In this document: one piece after another, positions 1 to 10,133 of the stretch
How positions within the stretch are numbered: position 1 is the first letter of the stretch
How the letters are laid out: every line of letters begins with the position of its first letter
NCBI GenBank assembly: GCA_000226015.1
Contig: JH154020.1
Span: 96,482-132,755, forward strand
Direction of reading: 5' to 3'
DNA length: 36,274 nucleotides
Source of the DNA: Mnemiopsis leidyi
Taxonomy: Eukaryota > Ctenophora > Tentaculata > Lobata > Bolinopsidae
Notes under the pieces: generated by a model
Told to the model about the DNA's origin: nothing
What the model saw: only the letters and a program-made list of their open reading frames with translations
Databases searched by the model: none
Translations under genes and position numbers: made by a program

Positions 1-110
1 CTGTAACTTTCCGTCCTGGGAGTAACAGTGTAACATAGCCTCGTTTATCTCCAGTAGTATGTCTTGTAACTGTAACTTTCTGTCCTGGGGAGTTTGGTTG
101 ATAACGAAGT
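1..110. repeat. Two copies of a short tandem motif at the window edge
   Basis: The motif tgtaactttc(c/t)gtcctggg appears at about 2 and again at about 71, roughly 70 bp apart. A related aacttccgtcctggg opens each 63-bp unit at 874 and 937, so this motif is dispersed around the 3' half of the L27-PDZ gene. No coding signal was found in 1-660. I looked there for the rest of PDZ2 on the minus strand and did not see it. Confidence 0.5.
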
Positions 111-751
111 AACGTTATTAGGTATCGTTACAATAGTCATTTACAAAACATTGCGACATGACGTTAGTTACTACAATCATTTTACTTTTGTATGGCTGGA
201 AAGTGCATAACACTATAAAAGCGGTCTTAGCGTGACGGAGGGGATGATATTACCATCTTACCATATTTCAATACAGGCAGTATACAGTTCACAAGATGTT
301 GCAGGGAGATTGGCCTCTTTCGCTACTGTTCGACTGTATAAAAGAAAACCAGGTGTTATCTTGAATAGCCAAACTCAAAAGTTCTAAACATTTACAGCTA
401 CAAGAGATAGGTATTAAGTTCTAGAACATATTTCAATTATGTCACAATGTAGCCGAGCAAATTTATTGTAACATCTAAACCCTCAAGATCAGGAGATTGG
501 CTCAATCTTTAAGCGCTATCGCCGTATTATACATATAATAAAAATATCCAGATTCTAGATCAAGTACATTTTATCAAGATATCTTTTTCTAGAAGTACAA
601 GGCACTAGCTGTAATCTCGAGAACCTATTATAGATAAATATATAATATTGAATATAGGTAAAGATTAACTAATCTTTGTAAGGAAAAGAAGGAGGGAAAT
701 GTATCGTCTGTCAGTCAGGAAGGACGACTTGATTTTAGATTTAGCACGAAC

Positions 752-3700
752 CTTTTGAGCAGGGCCATCAGGAAAGATGGTATTAACACGAACATTGCCG
801 TATACATCGTCCACGATACCGAACCCTAGACCAGACCCAGTGTTGTACAGGTCACATTTGACTGGAGTAAACAAACTTCCGTCCTGGGATAGGGGTAAGA
901 GTAGCTACGTGAACACAAGGAAATATTTTAAACCGCAACTTCCGTCCTGGGATAGGGGTAAGAGTAGCTACGTGAACACAAGAAAATATTCTAAACCGCA
1001 ACTTTCTACGCAGAAGATCGGGGGTTCGATTCCCAGTTCCGCCAATCCTAGAGGAGTGCGCTAAGGGCATTTGCCTATGCAATCTTCTTCGGTTGACTCA
1101 GCCGAATGACCGGGAAACCGTGATTGAGGGTTAAATGAGGAGGGTCTCCATTAAAAGATCTAGAATCTTCCAGGAGCCCCTTCAGTATAACTGTAAAAGC
1201 CTGGGTACAGGTGTAACAAATACAAATACAATACAATATACAAATGCAACATATTACCAGAGCACAGAAGATATGATTGAAACAATGAGAGTACCGGTTC
1301 AATGACAAGTTTCCGGCCAGCTAGAGAGAGAGGATTTGGTGGACGCTCTATCAGTTCTATCTCGGGTGGAGCTGGAGATTGTACGGGAGGATCTGGTTCC
1401 AATACCAGCTTTCTCTTGATCGTGAAGATCACTGTTCCTGTCTGCTCTCCTATCTTTCTCATCATCTGGTAAAGCAAATCTTTTAAAGAAATTGAGCCAA
1501 ATTTCAGACAAATAATTTAAACCTTAAGAGATGAAATGAAAGGAAACAGAATATCTAAACAAAATGTCGTTAATCACGGTATGTTAGGAATTTTGAAAAG
1601 CCAAACAGTACTGACTTGTTGCATAGCTTCTGGCCCTCCATCGTTATCAAGTATAGATTCTCCGTTAATTGCGATTATCTCATCTCTTTCTACCAACCTT
1701 CCATCTCTGTTATTAAAAAGCTTTTTTTCGTGGGTTTATTTGGTTGCACTCGAAGGTTTGANACTTTGATAGACACGAAATAATCTTATATTGATTACAA
1801 CGAACGACCTAATCTAAACAATATATAATACTATCATAACTTGAATAGTTTAATCCCTTCCCAACCTGTGTGCGAGACCTCCAGGTTTTATCTTCTGAAC
1901 AAAGACTCTGACTGGACCAGGAGTTTCACTGTCTACTGTTCCACATACGTCAAACCCTAGCGACTCCCCGGGAGCTCTCTCCAATTTTATTGTCTCTTTT
2001 TTGATACTGAGATAAACGTTTTATTAGAGATTAGGAGGAAAAAAGCAATGTTAAATTGCGGCCAATTGCCATCATCGACCAAGTGTTTTGATTGAAGACC
2101 TAAAGAAGTGAAAAGCAAAGAAGCTTTTGATTTTCAAAAAATCATTTTATGAAGGAGCAACCTTATTTCGTAAATCATGAATTCTTGCCCATTTCCATTT
2201 TGTTTCTATCATGATGTTGATGTTTCTATTAATATCCTTTTCTCCGGAACAAGTTAAGATCTAACTAAAAATGTTTTGATAAAGGAGTCACAGCGAAAAT
2301 GGAAATGATGTCAACATTTCGTATTCATTTGCCAAACTTTACGTTCAACTACATTTAAAGATCACTTCCGTGTTTGCAAATGCGTACCCATTGGATTTTT
2401 GAGATGATATGTTAAACTATTATCATATTCTCTTATTGTTAAATTCTATTTAAATACTTATCTAGACTGAATTCTACAAGAATTATGATATCATTAAATT
2501 CCGAGATTCTTTAGAATGCTTTTCACAATCCCAAATTTCAGGGTGCACGTCCACCAAAGGGACATTTTATGACATAGATTTTATGGTTATCATTTAAGAC
2601 AGAATTGCAATCTTACAAAAATGAGTCAAGAAAGACTTCAACCGGTGAACACTAGTGCTTTGAGGCGGGAAAAGTTACAGAACTTTTTAAGGATGAGAAA
2701 TAGCAAGCTGGTCGATCAGAGTATGCGTCCTCAAAGAAATCTTGCTTTTGATTACCGGCCAAGAAGAGCCGTGCAAAGTACAAGATCTCGTCCTGCTAGC
2801 AGAAGTTCAACCGGAAATAGAAGACACCCAAATGCACAGAGAAATAGAACGCAACTCAGTCGATCATACACATCAGGACTCAACGATTCATTTCTCAGGA
2901 ATGAAGCTCGGTGCCAGGCCGAGACCCGCCAGGCCGAAATGCCCATGAGAACTAATCCACAGCTCACTAGAGCGTACACATCAGGAGTCAACGACCCATT
3001 CCTGAGAAATGAACAACTAATCAACGCTGAGGCCCAAAATGGATCAGGAAATGATGATTCGTTCTTAGCACTAGAAGCGCAGTGCTTAGCTGAAGCTGAA
3101 ACCGATGCTGCACCGTTGAACACTATCAACCCAACAGCCAAGAGAGTCCACTTTTCTGAACACCCCAATGTCGCGTGGATTAACAGCAGTTTGGACGAAT
3201 CTGCCTACCAAGATAACGTCGTCAAAGTGATAAAGATTGTTACCCATGACACAAACATCCCTGCATCAACTTGTTGTAAAGATGCACAAGGAAAACTAAA
3301 CCACGTAGCTGCAATTAACGCCATGAAAGTGAAGCACTTATCTAAAGTCGTCCAGACCAAGGTTCATGAGTTTAAGTCCATGTTGGCAGAAAATCTAAGA
3401 CTTGTTCAAAGTAACCGCGAACTCGACGAGTTATCAAAAGCCGCCGAGGGCAAAAACATCCGTCAAGATAACATCATGGCTGAGCAAGAAACAAGGTACA
3501 TAGCTCTCCAGGAAAAGTTGGACAAAGTCCAAAAAGACTTGGAGCTACTTGAGAAGGCGGGTCTAAAGTACAATAACAAAAAAGCAGCAGATCACATAAT
3601 TGACCGATTGTCTGCCAATTACGAGAAGATGGAGGCGGAAACGGAGAAACAGTTCAACGAGATAGAACATTTGACAGAAATGTTGGAAGCGTTTGAGCAG

Positions 3701-5561
3701 GATAACATTACCTTGAGCGGAAAGTTGGAGAAACTTGGCTTCAAGGTGTTAGAGGACGAGAACAACAGTTCTCAAAGCGTCTCCGTACTTAACTCCATGG
3801 TGGAAGAAAACACGATACTCGAGGACCACTCCAGAAAGTACCAAGAGCAGATCGTTAAGACGAGCAATTCCTGCACCGCTATGCAATACAGGGTGGTGAA
3901 TCTGACGGAGATGACTGACGGCATGGACGATGAACACAACAATCTATCTCAGAATATATCTCGGCTCAGACAAAGTGCAGCTAACGCTTCCTCCCTTCAG
4001 GATTCATCTGTGGTTAGTCAGGATCTGAGTTACGCTAAACATGTCCAGAACGTAGCAGATGATCTAAAGAATGTGGTACAACAGCAGGATAAACGGATTG
4101 ATCAGCTGGAGTCGTCCTTTAGCAGTGTTCCGTCCCCAAAGAAACGTTCCATTTGAATTTAGTGTTGCGTTTCAAGACAAGATTTAGTCGACCAAGACCA
4201 AAGACTGGTAAAAGTTGGGTTATGCAATTGTGTGATTTTAATTCAATAACTTTTAAATAATTTGATTTAACGTTTATCCTCTTAACATTTAAATTCATAT
4301 GATGTCAACAATTGGAAACTTTATATATTGCTGTCACATTGCTAACTGTTAATTATACTGTTGTATATCTAGAACTGCATTGATACATGCTGGTATTTAG
4401 TATTTCTAAAATGTGTCAAGTAAACTCTGGAAGTACTACCTGACTTTCCTCTTCAAGTTGAGTTCCTGTTCATTGAGAGTTGCACTGCCAGCAATGCTGT
4501 CGTCTCTAGGGAGGGGACTACTAAGTTGTCCTTGTCTGAGTGTGTTAGAGGGAGAGTTCACCAGCGTACTGTCACCTGCACACCTTTCTTCTTCATCACC
4601 TGGTGATGTTTCTAGTTAACTAAGATACTGTTACCTGCACACCTGTCTTCTTCATCACCTGGTGATGTTTCTAGTTAACTAAGATACTGTTACCTGCACA
4701 CCTTTCTTCTTCATCACCTGGTGATGTTTCTAGTTAACTAAGATACTGTTACCTGCACACCTTTCTTCTTCATCACCTGGTGATGTTTCTAGTTAACTAA
4801 GATACTGTTACCTGCACACCTTTCTCTTCATCACCTGGTGATGTTTCTAGTTAACTAGAGTACTGTCACCTGCACAGTGCACACCTGTCTTCTTCATCAC
4901 CTGGTGATGTTTCTAGTTAACTAAAGTACTGTCACCTCCACACCTTTCTTCTTCATCACCTGGTGTTGTTTCTGGTTATCTAGAGTACTGTTACCTGCAC
5001 ACCTTCATTTTTTACTACCTCATATGTATGGGCGTTCAAAAAATAAGTCTGACCTAAGTACTTAAGTAGTGAGTAGGATCCAATGTTTTTGTGGCACTGT
5101 AGAAGTATTCTAATACCTACACGTTCTAGAAGATTACCTAAATTGCAGTTGTCAGTGCTGATGTTGGAACAATCCTCTATCTGCATGTCTAGCTCTGATA
5201 ATTTAAGCTTCTGCACTGTCTGCCAAATTTCCTCGATATCTCGACCCTGAGAATCTTTCGTCAATCAATTATTCACCAACTGAAAAAGTTAACCATATAA
5301 ACAACACTCAAAAAATGCACTTTTCACAAATTTTCTCTATTAAAAAAACATCAATATCATCATTATATATAACTCAACGAAACGGACCGAATCTGTAAGT
5401 TCAGATATCTTCTGGAGATCCTGATAGTCGAGGTATTGGTAAAAGAGCGGACTTTTCAGGAGGCCCCTCAGACTGTCAAGCTCAACTTTAATGTGGTCCG
5501 GTACATGTTCAGTGAGCGAATCTATTATCCTCAACACCCGTTCTGCATCTGGAATGTACAT
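752..5561 (-). CDS. L27-PDZ polarity scaffold, PATJ/MPDZ-like (partial, 3' end beyond the window)
   Basis: Proposed exons in transcription order are 5561-5379, 5246-5138, 4611-4440, 2006-1866, 1706-1616, 1465-1258 and 861-752. All have GT-AG ends and agree in phase (0,1,2,2,0,1,0), giving about 338 residues. Exon 1 reads RVLRIIDSLTEHV...LRGLLKSPLFYQYL, a typical L27 domain right at the N-terminus, as in PATJ and MPDZ. Exons 2-3 are an acidic, Ser-rich linker. Exons 4-6 form PDZ1: ESLGFDV carboxylate loop, then GRLVERDEIIAING, then MMRKIGEQTGTVIFTI. Exon 7 opens PDZ2 with GSGLGFGIV. Known role of the family: it binds PALS1 through L27 at apical junctions (Crumbs complex). MPP-type MAGUKs also combine L27 and PDZ, but a second PDZ after a linker favours PATJ/MPDZ. 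Least certain are the start codon (an acceptor-like tacattccag lies just inside) and the end of exon 6. Confidence 0.72.
874..999. repeat. 63-bp tandem repeat, two copies, at the PDZ2 exon acceptor
   Basis: Units start at 874 and 937 and are near-identical. A third partial start at 1000 (aacttt) runs into tRNA-like sequence. On the minus strand each unit carries a pyrimidine-rich acceptor look-alike (cccctatcccag), and the array ends only about 13 bp from the acceptor I use for the PDZ2 exon at 861. The repeat lies inside intron 6 of the L27-PDZ gene. Confidence 0.85.
1000..1045 (+). repeat. tRNA 3'-half fragment, possibly the head or tail of a SINE
   Basis: The stretch contains a perfect B-box/T-loop core GGTTCGATTCC with a following strand ending in CCA, and ctacgcagaag just before it resembles a tRNA anticodon arm. 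There is no matching 5' half (acceptor strand and D-arm). Instead the 63-bp tandem repeat abuts it. This is therefore a tRNA-derived fragment, not a tRNA gene. An encoded terminal CCA fits retroposition of a mature tRNA or a tRNA-derived SINE. Confidence 0.55.
2621..4156 (+). CDS. Intronless 511-aa coiled-coil protein with N-terminal repeats
   Basis: The open frame runs 511 codons from an ATG with A at -3 to TGA. Residues 1-75 are basic and disordered. Three imperfect repeats follow at about 78-100, 113-138 and 142-160, built on the pattern YTSGxNDxFLRNE and then Ala/Glu-rich. Residues 174-178 read KRVHF, a fit to the RVxF motif by which many proteins dock protein phosphatase 1 (inference only). 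Residues about 235-375 and 390-500 have the charged heptad pattern of long coiled coils. The tail SPKKRSI is basic. No enzyme domain is visible and I do not recognise the family. A cytoskeletal, centrosomal or nuclear structural role would fit but is not shown. The gene lies inside intron 3 of the L27-PDZ gene, on the other strand, and lacks introns although its neighbours are multi-exon. An acceptor-like aaatttcag at 2533-2541 may end a 5'-UTR intron. No AATAAA was seen just downstream. Confidence 0.85.
   Translation: MSQERLQPVNTSALRREKLQNFLRMRNSKLVDQSMRPQRNLAFDYRPRRAVQSTRSRPASRSSTGNRRHPNAQRNRTQLSRSYTSGLNDSFLRNEARCQAETRQAEMPMRTNPQLTRAYTSGVNDPFLRNEQLINAEAQNGSGNDDSFLALEAQCLAEAETDAAPLNTINPTAKRVHFSEHPNVAWINSSLDESAYQDNVVKVIKIVTHDTNIPASTCCKDAQGKLNHVAAINAMKVKHLSKVVQTKVHEFKSMLAENLRLVQSNRELDELSKAAEGKNIRQDNIMAEQETRYIALQEKLDKVQKDLELLEKAGLKYNNKKAADHIIDRLSANYEKMEAETEKQFNEIEHLTEMLEAFEQDNITLSGKLEKLGFKVLEDENNSSQSVSVLNSMVEENTILEDHSRKYQEQIVKTSNSCTAMQYRVVNLTEMTDGMDDEHNNLSQNISRLRQSAANASSLQDSSVVSQDLSYAKHVQNVADDLKNVVQQQDKRIDQLESSFSSVPSPKKRSI
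4567..5005 (-). repeat. 59-bp tandem array that copies the exon-3 acceptor region
   Basis: Units begin at 4567, 4626, 4685, 4744, 4803, 4861, 4927 and (partial) 4986. Most are 59 bp, one is 58 and one about 66. The copy at 4567 is the true start of exon 3 of the L27-PDZ gene. Read on the minus strand, each typical unit holds an acceptor (ttaactag), 36 nt of open sequence encoding roughly ETSPGDEEERCA, and a donor-like CAG|GTAACA. If not spliced there, the unit runs into an in-frame TAG. Confidence 0.9.
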
Positions 5562-6833
5562 GATTGAATCCCTAAAAGCCTGTTAGTGCTTAGTTTAGGT
5601 CAGGGTAAGTGTTCATGTTAGGTCTAGGTCTTGGGTTAGGGTTGTTTGACTCTACTCCTAAACTGACCAAATGACTAATTTTATTTACTAATGGCGTAAA
5701 CTATAGGTAATTATACCTATAGTAATAGGTAATTCAGTACGTTAGGGATTTAGTCCATCAATCATGGTTTAGTGCCGAGGACTGTGTAAAACAGAACGTA
5801 CATCAAGTTACAGACAAATACTCACACAGTATTACAGTAAGAGATCGCCAACGAAGTATACCACATTTACACGAGTCCTTAACTATATGCTCGTCTTAAA
5901 AGCTTTTAGAAACCATTTAAAAGACAATTCAAATCAGCAGTTCTAGTCAGTAAAAAAGGAAACTACGGAATTGTACAATGCTTCTATCATTAAGTACCTG
6001 CTTGGTTGATGATGTTGGCCATATCGTGACATCTCGATATAAAACTACATCTACAATTTGCTACAAGTAATCATCAGGCATTCTGGGACGTTAGGAACTT
6101 GTTAAATCTGGGTTATTGTATTTTGGGGAGGAGAGAATATTATTTCAGTCAGGTCAGGACAAAATTACGTGCAGTAGAAATAGTTATAGTGGCATAAAAA
6201 GCGGTGGTTGAATTACTGAATGAGTTAAGATCATGTCTTGAACCAAGAGATTAACTACAACAGCTGTAACCATATGGTAAATAGTATCAAACTCTAATAA
6301 ACAAACAAATCATAGAACAAACAAATCATAAGAATCGCTCTTAAAATCAACGTTTTAATCAAAAGTTGATAAAAAATGTTATCTAATATATGATAACTTA
6401 AAAGTGCCCACAATTTACGAGAAATAAACTTATCAGTAAAATACGGGAATAAGGAAATATCGGTGGTATACCCGGATCTTTCTACCTCTGATCGAGTGGA
6501 AGATTATAAAATTTCATAATAACAGATCAGGTGCATTATATTCAGTACGGGATATTTCGAAGGTCAAAACCCGAGCAAAGCAAAAGCATTCAAAGTGTCA
6601 TGCGAAATTGTAATCGTTAACAAATTGTAAGTGTTAACAAATAGTTATAATTCTATTTAGTTCTATAATCAAACTTATAAAGTCGAATATGATAGGTGCC
6701 TAAAAATATGCACAATCAACCCACAACCATTACAAACGTCTCATACAAAAACAACACCTAAACGAAAGAAAGGAGAAGTCACCAACAATGGATAGATTTA
6801 AAACACATAGAGGCTACATCGGTAACCTAAACC
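5562..6833. other. Intergenic region upstream of the L27-PDZ gene
   Basis: No convincing coding exon on either strand. It should hold the promoter of the L27-PDZ gene and the 3' flank of the hydrolase gene, both on the minus strand. Around 5598-5645 there is degenerate TTAGGG-like sequence (gggttagggttg). At 5701-5722 lies a near-perfect palindrome with 9-bp arms CTATAGGTA/TACCTATAG. I saw no AATAAA for the hydrolase gene in its first 200 bp of 3' flank. Confidence 0.6.
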
Positions 6834-9592
6834 TCAGTCAGTAGAACCTTCCTCCTCAAGAAAATCACGCAACAATTGAGCACACTCCGGTACAGCCCTG
6901 TCAAGATAACTAGTAACCGGAAACAGTTTGTCCACAAAAGAGACGTGGCCCCCAGCAGCTGTGCTCCATAAAGTTAAGTGGGGATTTTTGGTAAACTCAG
7001 GCAGGTTAAAGTTCTCAAAGGGCGCCATAAAATCATCACGTGAGTTTATCACTACCACTGGCTTGTTGACGTTGTGACATTTGTATATTGGGGAAACACT
7101 GAAGTTAAAATTCAGGGAATAAATTGAAATCATACAGAACATAACTTTTTAAATTAGAAAAGGATAACTAAGCATCAAATCACATTCAAACATGAAATGC
7201 ATTATGGCAAAACTTTGTATATAAACACAATCTTTTGTCAAAAATATCATATATCACACTCACTTTCTGTAATACTCCTCAGGACTGGACAAATCTACAA
7301 GGGGTGCTAAAAATCGGCCTTCGAGATCCCATATTGACTTACTTTGTCTAACCCACTCCATGTCAATACCCTTTTCGTTGAACCATTCTTCTTTAATCTT
7401 TCTCTAAACCATGGTAATTCTTTCAGATTACAGATAAATCAGCCATTAAGGATAATAGAAAAAACCTGCACTAGAAAATGTAACGAAATGTACAGGCAAT
7501 GGAAAAATAATGAGGAAGTCTTACCTCGTCTTCAGTTGAAGATCTGCTTATCCGGTTAATGGTATCTTTTAGTAGGCCCTTCATAAACAACTCATAATTA
7601 ATCCCAGACTTAACATTTAGTGCATCAGTTTTGAGCTCCCAGTTGCAGGAGTGTAACACTGCCCCAGCTTATGATTGTAATGTGAATCTTATATTTTAAC
7701 AAAAACAATTCTGCTTAGTATCGGAGAGTTCGAGTTGGTCACAAAATGAAGATATATCATTTGGATAGAGCAGTTGAATTTTTAATTGCAAAACTACCTA
7801 TTGATGGTCGATTAGCTTCTTCAGTACTCAAGTAGTCAATCACGAACATAGCTCCAAGACATGCACCAATAAGCAATATCTTCTTTTCTGGAAACCTAGA
7901 TTCTAAGTTTGCAATACCCTCTTTTGTATCATTATACTGTCCAAAAGCCAGACTCAACTTTTTGCTCATCGTAGGTATCTGCACAGAACATTAGTGTCAA
8001 GTTAAGTTGATATACAATTTTTTTGTCCATGCCTACCCACTTTCCCTCCCCAAATTAACAAGAAGGCTACATCCGCCTTGTGACTAACATTTCTAGGGGT
8101 TCCTTTGAATTGCAGGAGTGTACCAAAACCCAGCTGGCTTGAGGTTTGTTAGGCTGACACTTCCAATGGACATAAAGATGGTTGGTATGGGGTTGGTCAT
8201 TTAGCATTGTGATATTGTTACTCCCCCAGTTTGCACCATGTGCTAGTCTGTGCGCGAAAGTGGATTTGAAAATTCGAATTCTCTATGCTCAGTTTTAGTA
8301 TGCGTGAAGTATGTGCCTTGCTGATTTGAGGTAGACCTTTTTGGCTTTTTCCACTGTTGTATCTGATATGTTGCATTTAGTAAAAGGCACATTTTTGAGT
8401 TAGCTTTTACCAGTTCCGCTTGGCTGATTTTGTTTGATGCTCCACAGTCCATGACAAAGGTTTATAATTCATACACATCAGATGAGTGGCTAGAGAACAA
8501 CTTGCGGCAGGGGGTTATGATTCATGCACTCATGATATGAGCAGGTAGAAGACAAGAGGGGGTTGATGGAGTGTTGACCGTAACTCCAGGGGCATCAGCC
8601 AACAGTCCCGGACCCCTCAGAACAAGGGGCTGGCACAAGGGTCCATGAACCCCCCCCCCCCCCCCCCAAAACTATAAAAGTATGACAATATACAAAATTT
8701 CATGCAATTATCACTTAAAGTTGTAAGACTTGATGATCGATATTAATTGACTACAAACGGAGGGAAAAAGTAGCTATTAGCAACATTCACTTACTGAACA
8801 GGACCCTCTCTGATTCAGAACAAATATGTTAGGAAACCCTTTTAAAAGCAATGAATATGCCATGGCGAGTGATTTAATAGAGTGAGTTGATTCACGGAGA
8901 CCAGGAGAGATAAGAACCACATAATCTTCATAAGTTTGACAACCTGAAAAATCAAAACTCTTGATCAAACTTTAAATGTTCAAAGAAATCTAAATTCTGC
9001 TACAGCATTTATAGTATTTGGGGATTAAATATTATAATTGTCTTTTATTGAGAGATATTCCAATAACTTACCTTTATCAATAGTTATACGATCAAAAGCA
9101 ACAACCCCACCATCAGACAGACTGAGTTTTTCTTTAATTATTTTAACAGGTGGTGCTTTCTCATATTTAGTACGCACAAAAAATTGCATTCCAGGATTCA
9201 AACAGATAAGAGGTGGACAGTACTTTTCTTTGACAAGTTTGCTCCTGAAGCAACTGAGTGTTAGACATTTATCAAGGAAGAACATATATAAATAAATATC
9301 TATATGTATCTAACATTATTTTTACATATCTATCAAGAAGAGCCAAATCATAGATAAAACAAATGCAAAGGATATACAAAAACTGTAAAAGTATAAGTGG
9401 AATTAAACTATCATGCTTTAAGTTTATGACAACAGAAACTATATCAAACCTGGTCTCAAGAAAGTGTTTGAATGCACCAGATCCGTACAAAGTAGGTTTC
9501 TTCCATTTTCTGATCATGGCTTCAAAATAGTGGAACAATGTAAGTCCAACAACAAATAACGTTATGTACAGCGGTAAACATGCAAGGAACAT
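6834..9592 (-). CDS. ABHD-type alpha/beta hydrolase, membrane-anchored, seven exons, Cys at the nucleophile position
   Basis: Exons in order are 9592-9450, 9244-9072, 8943-8795, 7978-7798, 7667-7525, 7403-7264 and 7098-6834. All have GT-AG borders and consistent phase, and sum to exactly 398 codons (397 aa plus stop). Residues 1-25 form one hydrophobic helix (LPLYITLFVVGLTLF), then basic residues: a type II anchor as in ABHD1/2/3. LISPGLRESTHS and IFVLNQRGS match the oxyanion-strand region and the conserved NxRG of the ABHD1/2/3-YheT group. The nucleophile elbow is LIGACLGAM, with Cys195 in place of the usual Ser. Acid candidates are Asp331/332 (INSRDDFMAP) and the histidine is His361 (AAGGHVSF). 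Family members act on lipid esters. The substrate here is unknown and altered or lost activity is possible. Confidence 0.85.
8100..8668. repeat. Probable repeat-derived filler in hydrolase intron 3, ending in poly-C
   Basis: The intron between hydrolase exons 3 and 4 holds a run of 18 C at 8650-8667. A minus-strand open stretch at 8243-8452 begins close to FVMDCGASNKISQAELV, faintly like the DxGA start of retroelement aspartic proteases. The match is too short to name an element. The rest shows nothing recognisable. Confidence 0.3.
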
Positions 9593-9923
9593 AGTGGACC
9601 TTTCTGTCCTGAATACTGTTTGATAAGTACTTGACTATAGAGAGATCATAATAGATTCCTGTGACCATTCACATGGGAGTAATTAAGTTCTCTTTAAATT
9701 TTTTGACATTTTTGTCAACCATTTGTGTCCCCTAATCTTTTTCAAAACAATATAATATATTTTGCATATTTCCCCAATTAGCTCTTTCCTGAGTAATTGA
9801 TTTTGAATATTCAAGTTCCTGCAAATCATTTAGCAACAACTCTTGAACTCTGAGGATTTGTAGTAGTCAATGCAGCCCATGCATCCTTGCATCTATAAAG
9901 CAGCAACCTTATGATGCCCCGGC

Positions 9924-10133
9924 CAGTGGCGTAACATTGTAGCTTAAGCCAATATGGCGCCCCCAAGTGGCGCCCCTGGTATAAGGGCTTACTGGGAGCA
10001 ATTTGTGAAAATATGGCCGAAAAATCTAAATGAATAGCACCAAGTTATTAAACCAAACACGTGATTTTGCTAGTCGCGCCGTCATGAGGGGACGATTGGG
10101 CGCCGTCATGAGGGTACGATCGTTACGCCCCTG
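9924..10133. mobile_element. 210-bp non-autonomous inverted-repeat transposon (hAT-like MITE)
   Basis: Terminal inverted repeats are CAGTGGCGTAAC at 9924-9935 and GTTACGCCCCTG at 10122-10133 (one mismatch in 12). The flanks are an exact 8-bp direct repeat, GCCCCGGC, at 9916-9923 and 10134-10141. An 8-bp target duplication with CAG...CTG ends is characteristic of hAT elements. The interior has no coding capacity. It contains two tandem copies of gcgccgtcatgaggg. Confidence 0.82.

Noticed and set aside
852..1082. Minus-strand open frame reading GTGNRTPDLLRRKL and similar
   Set aside because: It is a translation of the tRNA-like fragment and the 63-bp repeat. This type of peptide is a common artefact in databases.
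1160..1257. Extension of the PDZ1-linker exon of the scaffold gene to the next stop
   Set aside because: The donor at 1257 (CTCTG|GTAATA) gives the phase needed by the PDZ2 exon. The extension is Cys/Tyr/Ile-rich low-complexity translation of intron sequence.
5598..5645. Interstitial telomere repeat
   Set aside because: Only one clear TTAGGG in a degenerate GT-rich stretch, too little to call.
8243..8452. Possible retroelement protease fragment (MDCGASNKIS)
   Set aside because: The only match is a DxGA-like start. The following flap region and neighbouring reverse transcriptase are absent.
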